From contig CAKRAK010000015.1 in the NCBI GenBank assembly GCA_934294885.1, positions 1 through 61,603 on the forward strand: 61,603 nucleotides of DNA. The letters run 5' to 3'. Origin of the DNA: an uncultured Lachnospiraceae bacterium (lineage in GTDB: Bacteria; Bacillota; Clostridia; Lachnospirales; Lachnospiraceae). Under the pieces are notes generated by a model. It was not told the origin of the DNA. It was given only the letters and a program-made list of their open reading frames with translations, and made no database searches. How positions within the stretch are numbered: position 1 is the stretch's first letter; each line of letters begins with the position of its first letter. Positions 54,705 to 61,603 of the stretch are shown piece after piece. Both the position numbers and the translations under genes were made by a program.

Positions 54705-55331
54705 ATGTTGAGAGTTGCGGTTTTAGTATCTGGAGGTGGAACAAATCTTCAGGCAATCATTGACGGTGTTCAGTCTCAGAGAATCACAAATACAGAGCTT
54801 GTTGCGGTGATTAGTAACAATGAAGGTGCATATGCACTGGAGCGGGCAAAAAAAGCGGGAATCAGAGGTATTGTAGTATCTCCTAAAAATTTTGAATCCA
54901 GAGATTTATTTAATCAGGAATTGCTGAAAACAGTAGATGATCTCCATGTGGACTTGATTGTTTTAGCAGGATTTTTGGTTGTGATTCCACCGGAAATGAT
55001 TGACAAATATGAAAATAAAATAATTAATATCCATCCGTCTTTGATTCCGTCATTTTGCGGAACCGGATATTATGGATTAAAGGTTCATGAAGCGGCTCTT
55101 GCCCGTGGAGTGAAGGTAGTAGGCGCTACTGTTCACTTTGTAGACAAAGGAACGGATACCGGCCCTATCATTTTACAGAAGGCGGTAGCTGTTCAGGATG
55201 GGGATACCCCTAAGATTTTACAGCAGCGTGTTATGGAGCAGGCTGAGTGGGTGCTGTTGCCTCATGCGATTGATCTGATTGCAAATAATAAGATTACGGT
55301 AGTAGATGGAAGAACAGTCATTAAAAAATAA
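54705..55331 (+). CDS. purN: Phosphoribosylglycinamide formyltransferase
   Basis: 208 residues. VAVLVSGGGTNLQAIIDG, AGFLVVIPPEMI, INIHPSLIPSFCGTGYYG with the catalytic Asn and His, and VHFVDKGTDTGPII with the catalytic Asp. It formylates GAR using formyl-tetrahydrofolate. Seventeen bases after purM, with an AAGAAGGG ribosome site. Confidence 0.95.
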   Translation: MLRVAVLVSGGGTNLQAIIDGVQSQRITNTELVAVISNNEGAYALERAKKAGIRGIVVSPKNFESRDLFNQELLKTVDDLHVDLIVLAGFLVVIPPEMIDKYENKIINIHPSLIPSFCGTGYYGLKVHEAALARGVKVVGATVHFVDKGTDTGPIILQKAVAVQDGDTPKILQQRVMEQAEWVLLPHAIDLIANNKITVVDGRTVIKK

Positions 55332-55358
55332 AACTTACATTAACTCTAGGAGGAATTT

Positions 55359-56630
55359 ATGAAAGTATTGATTATTGGAAGCGGTGGTAGAGAGCATGCC
55401 ATTGCAACATGTGTTGCCAAGAGTAAAAGAGTATCAAAGATTTATGCTGCACCGGGTAATGCAGGTATAGCGGAATTAGCGGAGTGTGTGGATATATCGG
55501 TTATGGATTTTGACGGTCTGGTTGCTTTTGCAAAGGAAAAATCAATTGATTTTGTAATCGTTGGACCGGATGATCCATTGGTAGCAGGCTGTGTAGATGC
55601 ATTTGAAGCTGCCGGCATTAAGGTATTCGGACCCCGGAAGAATGCAGCAATCATTGAAGGCTCCAAAGCATTTTCAAAGGATCTGATGAAAAAATATAAT
55701 ATTCCAACGGCTGCATATGAGACATTTGATGATGCAGACAAGGCTCTTGCATATTTGGAGTCGGCAGAATTTCCAATCGTTTTAAAGGCAGATGGGCTGG
55801 CATTGGGAAAAGGAGTATTAATTTGTAATAATCTGGAAGAAGCAAAAGCCGGTGTAAAGGAGATTATGTTGGATAAGCACTTTGGTAATGCCGGTAATAA
55901 AATGGTAATCGAGGAGTTTATGACAGGTCGAGAGGTTTCGGTTCTTGCATTTTGTGATGGAACAACCATTAAGACTATGACTTCTGCTCAGGATCATAAG
56001 CGTGCAAAGGATGGAGATCAGGGATTGAATACCGGTGGAATGGGAACCTTTTCACCAAGTCCTTTCTACACAAAGGAAATTGATGAATTTTGTCAGAAAG
56101 AGATTTATAAAAAGACAATGGCTGCCATGAAGGCAGAGGGAAGAGATTTTGTAGGAGTTCTTTTTACCGGACTTATGATTACAGAAAAAGGAACAAAGGT
56201 GTTGGAGTTTAATGCTCGATTCGGAGATCCGGAAGCACAGGTTGTCCTTCCGCGTATGAAGAATGATATTATTGATGTAATGGAAGCCTGTATTGATGGA
56301 AAGCTGGATACGGTTGATTTACAGTTTGAGGATAACGCTGCGGTATGTGTAGTGTTAGCTTCGGACGGATATCCTGTTTCCTATGAGAAAGGATATGAGA
56401 TCAAGGGACTGGAGCAGTTTAAGGACAAAGATGGATACTATGTATTCCATGCAGGTTCAAAGCTTCAGGATGGCAAGGTCGTTACAAATGGCGGACGTGT
56501 TCTTGGTGTTACGGCAAAGGGAAAAGATTTGTTGGAAGCACGTAAGAATGCATATATGGCTACAGAATGGATTGACTTTGACAACAAATATATGAGACAT
56601 GATATTGGAAAAGCCATTGACGAGGCATAA
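55359..56630 (+). CDS. purD: Phosphoribosylamine-glycine ligase (GAR synthetase)
   Basis: 423 residues. KVLIIGSGGREHAIA at the start, ATP-grasp core with PIVLKADGLALGKGV and VIEEFMTGREVSVLAFCDG, SAQDHKRAKDGDQGLNTGGM, and FNARFGDPEAQVVLPRM. It joins phosphoribosylamine and glycine. Last gene of the operon; start after CTAGGAGGAA; terminator follows. Confidence 0.96.
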   Translation: MKVLIIGSGGREHAIATCVAKSKRVSKIYAAPGNAGIAELAECVDISVMDFDGLVAFAKEKSIDFVIVGPDDPLVAGCVDAFEAAGIKVFGPRKNAAIIEGSKAFSKDLMKKYNIPTAAYETFDDADKALAYLESAEFPIVLKADGLALGKGVLICNNLEEAKAGVKEIMLDKHFGNAGNKMVIEEFMTGREVSVLAFCDGTTIKTMTSAQDHKRAKDGDQGLNTGGMGTFSPSPFYTKEIDEFCQKEIYKKTMAAMKAEGRDFVGVLFTGLMITEKGTKVLEFNARFGDPEAQVVLPRMKNDIIDVMEACIDGKLDTVDLQFEDNAAVCVVLASDGYPVSYEKGYEIKGLEQFKDKDGYYVFHAGSKLQDGKVVTNGGRVLGVTAKGKDLLEARKNAYMATEWIDFDNKYMRHDIGKAIDEA

Positions 56631-56646
56631 TAAAATATACAAAGGA

Positions 56647-56677
56647 GGGGACTGTGATTGAATTACAGTCCCTTTCT
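56647..56677 (+). terminator. Terminator after purD
   Basis: GGGGACTGT and ACAGTCCC pair across a 9-base loop, then TTTCT. Confidence 0.75.
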
Positions 56678-56700
56678 GTCAAAAAGGATTGGAGACTGGA

Positions 56701-59160
56701 ATGAGTAAACAATATACCCCAAGTGCGGAAAATGCACTGAAGTATGCAAAGAGGATTGCGAAACATTTAAAACAGGAATATGTTGGAAGCGAGCATTTAC
56801 TGTATGGACTGGTAAGGGAACATACAGGGTTGGCTTCTGCCGTTCTTTTGAAGTGTGGAGTGGAAGAAGAACGGGTAGAAAATATTATCAGTCAGTTGAT
56901 GATGGATACAACAAACGTTGCATTGGCAAGTAAAGCGGATTTCTCAAAAAGATGTCAGGATATTCTGGATGTTGCCAACAAAGAAGCAATGAAATTCAAA
57001 TCAGATGCTGTCGGAACGGAACATCTGTTAATTGCTATTATAAAGCATCCGGAAAGTGTGGCATTCCGCTTGTTAACCGCTATGAATGTGAATGTGACAA
57101 AGCTATATTCTGATATATTAACTGCAATGGAATTAGATCCGGCTGCTGTTAAAAGTGAGCTGAACAGTATGAAAGCAAAAGAGAAAAAGGGAAAATCCGC
57201 AACACCTACCCTTGACCAGTATTCCAGGGATTTTACGAAGCTGGCAAAGGAAGGAAAACTGGATCCTGTAATCGGAAGAAGTCAGGAAATGCAGCGGGTT
57301 GTTCAGATTTTGAGCCGCCGAATGAAAAATAATCCATGTCTTGTGGGCGAGCCGGGAGTTGGCAAAACCGCAATCGTAGAAGGTCTTGCCCAGATGATTG
57401 TTGCCGGAGACGTTCCGGATACGGTTCTTGGTAAAAGACTGTTATCCTTAGATATGTCAGGAATGGTTGCCGGTTCTAAATACAGAGGCGAGTTTGAGGA
57501 ACGGATAAAGAAGCTGATTCATGAGGTTGTGTCGACGGGAAATATCATTTTGTTTGTAGATGAGCTTCACACGATCATAGGTGCAGGTGGTGCAGAGGGT
57601 GCCATTGATGCGTCAAATATTTTAAAACCGGCATTGTCCCGGGGCGAGATTCAGATGATTGGGGCAACAACAACTGCGGAATACCGCAAATATATTGAAA
57701 AAGATGCAGCTTTAGAACGTCGTTTCCAGCCGGTAACGGTTCATGAACCGACACAAACGGAAGCAATAGACATTTTAACCGGTTTGCGTCCTTGTTATGA
57801 ATATCATCATGGAATCCGAATTTCGGATGAGGCAGTAACTGCCAGTGTAAAGTTGGCAGAACGCTATTTGAATGATCGTTTTCTTCCGGATAAGGCAATT
57901 GATCTGATGGATGAGGCAGCAGCGAAGAAGAAGCTGGCGGTAAGCGGTGTCACTCCTCAGATGAAAGAGGTTGAACATCAGATAGATGATCTAAATGAAC
58001 AGTTAGATCAGGCATTTATAGATAATGAGTTTGATATGGCTCACAGTATAAAGGAAGAGATTGCCGGATTAGAAGTCAAGTTAGAGAAATTAACAAAGAA
58101 AAGAGATGCGGCAAAGCGTAGTAACAATCTTGTGTTGACAGAGGATGATATTGCTGCGGTTGTAGCGGAATGGACAAAGATTCCGGTAAGCAGATTGAAA
58201 GAAGCAGAGTCGAAAAGACTGCTTCATTTAGAGGATATTCTCCATAAAAGAGTGATTGGACAAAATGAAGCGGTAGAGGCGGTTGCAAAGGCAATCAAAC
58301 GAGGACGGGTAGGTTTGAAGGATCCCAAACGTCCGATTGGCTCATTTTTGTTCCTTGGTCCTACCGGTGTAGGTAAGACAGAGCTTTCCAAAGCTTTGGC
58401 AGAGGCTGTGTTTGGGGATGAGAAGGCATTAATCCGTGTTGATATGTCAGAATATATGGAGAAACACAGTGTATCGAAAATGATTGGTTCGCCTCCCGGA
58501 TATGTTGGCTTTGAGGAAGGCGGACAGTTAAGTGAACAGGTGCGGAAGAATCCGTATTCCGTTATCTTATTTGATGAGATAGAAAAGGCACACGTTGATA
58601 TATTCAACGTATTGCTTCAGATTTTGGATGACGGACATGTAACGGATGCTCAGGGAAGAAAAGTAGATTTTAAAAATACCATTATTATTATGACAAGTAA
58701 TGCCGGTGCATCTAAAATTATGGAACCGAAAAAACTTGGCTTTGCCAGTGATTCATCAGAAGAAAAAAATCATGAAATCATGAAAAGCGGTGTGTTAGAG
58801 GAAGTAAAGCATCTCTTTAAACCTGAATTTTTGAATCGTATTGATGATGTGATCGTATTCCATGCATTGACAGAGGATGAAATCAAGGATATTGCAGATT
58901 TACTGCTTCGTATTTTTGCAAAGCGGGTGATGGATCAGATGCAGATTGAATTAAAGTATGGTGCGGCTGTTAAAAATTATATCTTTGAAAAAGGATATGA
59001 TAAAAAATACGGAGCAAGACCGTTACGTCGTGCGATTCAGAATGAAATAGAAGATGCCATGGCAGAGGAAATTCTTTCCGGTAACATTAAAAACGGTGAT
59101 ACTGTAAGGATAGGAGTTTCCAAGGGAAAGGTAACATTTAAAGTTATTAAACAGGCATAA
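56701..59160 (+). CDS. clpC: ATP-dependent Clp protease ATP-binding subunit ClpC
   Basis: 819 residues. Two Clp-N repeats (about 1-145), AAA domain 1 with GEPGVGKT and FVDELHTIIGAGG, a UVR-type middle segment (about 415-465, IDNEFDMAHSIKEEIAGLE) that marks ClpC rather than ClpB, AAA domain 2 with GPTGVGKTEL and FDEIEKAH, and a C-terminal D2 small domain. It unfolds substrates for ClpP. ATG 56701 follows GGAG by 7 bases. No mcsA, mcsB or ctsR genes and no CtsR box are seen next to it. Confidence 0.93.
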   Translation: MSKQYTPSAENALKYAKRIAKHLKQEYVGSEHLLYGLVREHTGLASAVLLKCGVEEERVENIISQLMMDTTNVALASKADFSKRCQDILDVANKEAMKFKSDAVGTEHLLIAIIKHPESVAFRLLTAMNVNVTKLYSDILTAMELDPAAVKSELNSMKAKEKKGKSATPTLDQYSRDFTKLAKEGKLDPVIGRSQEMQRVVQILSRRMKNNPCLVGEPGVGKTAIVEGLAQMIVAGDVPDTVLGKRLLSLDMSGMVAGSKYRGEFEERIKKLIHEVVSTGNIILFVDELHTIIGAGGAEGAIDASNILKPALSRGEIQMIGATTTAEYRKYIEKDAALERRFQPVTVHEPTQTEAIDILTGLRPCYEYHHGIRISDEAVTASVKLAERYLNDRFLPDKAIDLMDEAAAKKKLAVSGVTPQMKEVEHQIDDLNEQLDQAFIDNEFDMAHSIKEEIAGLEVKLEKLTKKRDAAKRSNNLVLTEDDIAAVVAEWTKIPVSRLKEAESKRLLHLEDILHKRVIGQNEAVEAVAKAIKRGRVGLKDPKRPIGSFLFLGPTGVGKTELSKALAEAVFGDEKALIRVDMSEYMEKHSVSKMIGSPPGYVGFEEGGQLSEQVRKNPYSVILFDEIEKAHVDIFNVLLQILDDGHVTDAQGRKVDFKNTIIIMTSNAGASKIMEPKKLGFASDSSEEKNHEIMKSGVLEEVKHLFKPEFLNRIDDVIVFHALTEDEIKDIADLLLRIFAKRVMDQMQIELKYGAAVKNYIFEKGYDKKYGARPLRRAIQNEIEDAMAEEILSGNIKNGDTVRIGVSKGKVTFKVIKQA

Positions 59161-59313
59161 GAAAAAAGATTTGTTGTGCAATTTTCGTAAAAAGAACTGG
59201 AATTAATAAGGTATATATTGTATACTTAGAACATGATTTACAACATCATATAGATGTATAATATAAGGATTATTGACTACAGTCAAATTGCAGAGATACA
59301 GGAGGATAAAATC

Positions 59314-59724
59314 ATGGCGGTTGTAACAGAATTGATTAAGGAAGAGAACGGAGCACTTAGTTTTGGTAATTATGAGTTACCTTCTAAGACCAAATTAGAT
59401 GGATTTGATTTTAAGGGCGATAAATACAAGGTTAAGACATTTAATGAGATTACAAAATTAGAGAAAAATGGTTCTTTTGTATATGAGTCGGTTCCGGGAA
59501 CTGCTGTTCACGATTTTAAGGCATCAGATGATGAAGTATCCTTTAATGTTGAGGGATTTGAAGATTCTCAGATAACATTGGAATTGGAAGCAGGTAAAGA
59601 GTATTTGGTAATTATTGATGGTAATGATACCGGATCGGTAAAGACGAATTTAGGCGGTAAGCTTAATTTAAGCGTTGAGATGAATCCGGGACAGGCATCT
59701 ACGATTAAGATTGAAAAGAGATAA
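59314..59724 (+). CDS. Conserved small protein of Lachnospiraceae (often labelled endosialidase)
   Basis: 136 residues, predicted all-beta, no signal peptide. It starts MAVVTELIKEENGALSFGNY and carries KVKTFNEITKLEKNGSFVYE and VKTNLGGKLNLSVEM. I recall close homologues across Lachnospiraceae named endosialidase, but it is far too small for a sialidase and has no Asp-box or catalytic motif, so that name is doubtful. ATG 59314 follows AGGAGG; the longer frame from 59254 lacks a ribosome site. It stands 40-odd bases before radA. Confidence 0.75.
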   Translation: MAVVTELIKEENGALSFGNYELPSKTKLDGFDFKGDKYKVKTFNEITKLEKNGSFVYESVPGTAVHDFKASDDEVSFNVEGFEDSQITLELEAGKEYLVIIDGNDTGSVKTNLGGKLNLSVEMNPGQASTIKIEKR

Positions 59725-59770
59725 TGCTATCTGGAAGCTGTAGCACAGATAGAAGGAAAGGATTATGCAC

Positions 59771-61123
59771 ATGGCAAAAAACAAACAGGTATATTTTTGT
59801 CAGGAATGTGGGTATGAATCCTCAAAGTGGCTGGGACAGTGTCCTGGTTGTAAGAATTGGAATACATTTGTAGAAGAGAAGATTGTAGGCGTTGACAGGC
59901 ATTCCACAAAGGTGGAGGCGGCAACGCCTACAAGTATTTTAGATGTATCTATGAAAGAGGATCCGCGTTTTTTAACAGGAATGAAGGAACTAGACCGTGT
60001 TTTAGGCGGTGGAATTGTAAAGGGATCTTTAATGCTGGTAGGTGGAGATCCGGGAATCGGTAAATCTACTTTATTGTTGCAGGTATGCCGTAATCTGACG
60101 AATGAGGGCAGTAAAGTGCTATATGTTTCAGGTGAGGAATCTCTTCAGCAAATCAAATTACGGGCAAGCCGTCTTGGTGGCTTTACGAAAGATATGCTGT
60201 TATTAAGTGAGACGAATATGGGAAGTATTGAAGGAACCATTTCTAAGTATAATCCGGATGTTGTAGTGATTGACTCCATCCAGACGATGTATTTAGAGGA
60301 TATTTCCAGCGGTGCGGGAAGTGTATCTCAAGTGCGGGAAGTGACCGGCAGGTTGATGAGAATTGCCAAACAGTTGAATATTGCTATCTTTATAGTAGGA
60401 CATGTGACAAAGGAAGGAACAGTAGCAGGTCCGCGTACCTTGGAACATATGGTTGATACGGTATTGTATTTTGAAGGAGAGAAGAATGCTGTATATCGAA
60501 TTCTCCGAGGTGTAAAAAACCGTTTTGGCTCTACCAATGAAATCGGCGTTTTTGAGATGAAGGATACCGGTTTATATGAGGTTGAGAATCCATCTCAGGT
60601 TATGTTGAATGGTCGTCCTATAGATGCATCCGGTTCGGTTGTGGTATGTTCTATGGAAGGAACCAGACCGATTTTAATAGAAATCCAGGCTTTAGTTTGT
60701 CAGTCTAACTTTAATTTGCCGAGACGTACATCGGTTGGTATTGACTATAACCGAGTGAATCTTTTGATGGCGGTATTGGAAAAAAGAGCCGGGATGATGT
60801 TATCCGGAAATGATGCGTATGTGAATCTTGCAGGTGGCATGAAGTTAAATGAACCTGCCATTGATTTAGGTGTGGTTGTGGCTCTTGTATCCAGCTTTAA
60901 AAATGTTGTAGTAGATCCTCATACAATTATATTCGGAGAGGTTGGCTTATCCGGAGAGGTACGAGGTGTATCTATGGCATCCCAGCGGGTAAAGGAGGCG
61001 TGCAAGATGGGATTTACGACATGTATTCTTCCTAAGATTAACATGGAAAGCATGGATCGTATTGATGGTATGAAGCTGATCGGTGTAGCTAATATTACAG
61101 AAGTGTTGGGGTATATTTCGTAA
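59771..61123 (+). CDS. radA: DNA repair protein RadA
   Basis: 450 residues. N-terminal C4 zinc finger (CQEC and CPGC at about 10-27), RecA-like ATPase with Walker A GDPGIGKST (about 95) and VVIDSIQTMY, the RadA-specific VKNRFGSTNE, and the C-terminal Lon-like domain (about 300-450). It is a helicase that helps branch migration in recombination. ATG 59771 gives the usual MAKNKQVYFCQECG start; ATG 59765 is possible. Confidence 0.94.
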   Translation: MAKNKQVYFCQECGYESSKWLGQCPGCKNWNTFVEEKIVGVDRHSTKVEAATPTSILDVSMKEDPRFLTGMKELDRVLGGGIVKGSLMLVGGDPGIGKSTLLLQVCRNLTNEGSKVLYVSGEESLQQIKLRASRLGGFTKDMLLLSETNMGSIEGTISKYNPDVVVIDSIQTMYLEDISSGAGSVSQVREVTGRLMRIAKQLNIAIFIVGHVTKEGTVAGPRTLEHMVDTVLYFEGEKNAVYRILRGVKNRFGSTNEIGVFEMKDTGLYEVENPSQVMLNGRPIDASGSVVVCSMEGTRPILIEIQALVCQSNFNLPRRTSVGIDYNRVNLLMAVLEKRAGMMLSGNDAYVNLAGGMKLNEPAIDLGVVVALVSSFKNVVVDPHTIIFGEVGLSGEVRGVSMASQRVKEACKMGFTTCILPKINMESMDRIDGMKLIGVANITEVLGYIS

Positions 61124-61133
61124 TAAGAAAGAA

Positions 61134-61240
61134 CTGCCGATTTTAGAATCATATTCGAAATTAAGGAAGGACTGTCTTTTAGGATTATATCCGTAAGTAA
61201 GCAAAAGCTGTCGTTTTTAGAATCATATTCGGAATTGAAT
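61134..61240. repeat. Three degenerate tandem repeats of about 37 bp
   Basis: Units start at CTGCCGATTTTAGAATCAT (61134), CTGTCTTTTAGGATTATAT (61172) and CTGTCGTTTTTAGAATCAT (61208), spaced 38 and 36 bases; each continues with ATTCG/ATCCG then a G/A-rich end. The rest of the gap to the window end (61241-61530) holds no gene I can support. Confidence 0.7.
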
Positions 61241-61499
61241 GATCGAACACATATGTTTTGGGGCGTTTATAAATTGTACAAAGCAACGAGCCGAGGTATA
61301 GGCTTGTACGATACTTTGGAGACTGTCATGATAACTTGAGAAATTTGCAAAATGTATTTTTTATAGTTACTGTCTTTTGGAATGGTATTTGCAGATGCAA
61401 TTAAAATATCTGCCACAGATAAAATAAATATAGATAAAATAAATATAGATAAATTGTGGTTATATAGCTGCAAATATACGACATATTGCGTAATGTCGA

Positions 61500-61572
61500 A
61501 TTATGAAAAAAATAATAAAAAAATTAAAAAAAAGGTGTTGACATGGGGAAAGCCCTGTGATAATATAATCAC
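61500..61572 (+). promoter_or_regulatory. Strong promoter with UP-like A/T tract at the window edge
   Basis: An A-rich tract (about 61501-61533) precedes TTGACA (about 61536-61541); TAATAT/TATAAT follows at 17-20 bases. The downstream sequence is G+C-rich and lacks a ribosome site. This is how rRNA or tRNA operon promoters look; the transcribed gene is outside the window. Confidence 0.5.
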
Positions 61573-61603
61573 TGTTGCGGCGCTAATGAGTGCGAGAGAG
61601 CAA

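Overview
The window reads as a low-G+C Gram-positive chromosome, most likely a Clostridia member of the Lachnospiraceae type. The grounds are a T-box on pheST, a PPi-type phosphofructokinase, EpsC-type serine acetyltransferase, SpoIID/LytB, SH3/3D and glucosaminidase wall proteins, ClpC, and a small conserved protein often mis-called endosialidase in that family. No rRNA, tRNA, CRISPR, prophage or transposase gene is visible. Assignments rest on reading the translations and motifs; no database search was possible.

Layout. 1-1110: fragment and small unknown genes in tight overlap, resembling a polymorphic-toxin immunity cluster cut by the window edge. 1302-4348: unknown gene, yhdT-panF (pantothenate uptake), a GNAT remnant fused by position to a VOC protein. 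4403-6289: ECF sigma factor with its DUF4179 partner behind an ECF-type promoter. 6452-9383 (minus): epsC and an ABC-F protein. 9610-11748: cheX, then guaB behind a strong promoter overlapped by a long inverted repeat. 11853-13094 (minus): PPi-type PFK. 13231-13450: probable 6S RNA. 13562-16764: SpoIID-like protein and YihY/BrkB membrane protein. 16769-20829: T-box, pheS and pheT, with an unusual palindrome-rich insertion between them. 20882-23720: queA and an EAL phosphodiesterase. 23836-27215 (minus): rsuA-like, tyrA, aroA. 27734-29325: SH3/3D wall protein with a WalR-like box. 29654-37059: two-component system plus ABC exporter with two FtsX/MacB-type permeases and a CARDB-like membrane protein. 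37151-42741: prfC, TPR protein, hflX, Uup-type ABC-F. 42923-46382: SH3-glucosaminidase and a cohesin-like secreted protein. 46531-56630: purine genes purE, purC (minus), purM, purN, purD, interrupted by a degenerate-J/TPR protein and an HscC-like Hsp70. 56701-61123: clpC, a small conserved protein, radA. The last 480 bases hold tandem repeats and, at the very edge, a strong promoter with an A/T-rich upstream tract that probably drives a stable RNA operon outside the window.

A family of about 110-215 bp interspersed palindromic elements (nested inverted repeats, no ORF) occurs at 25147-25257, 27251-27463 and 29408-29614, with remnants at 18311-18358 and 46430-46469. The most informative non-coding signals are this family, the nested palindromes between pheS and pheT, the guaB operator-like repeat, the ECF autoregulatory promoter and the WalR-like box.
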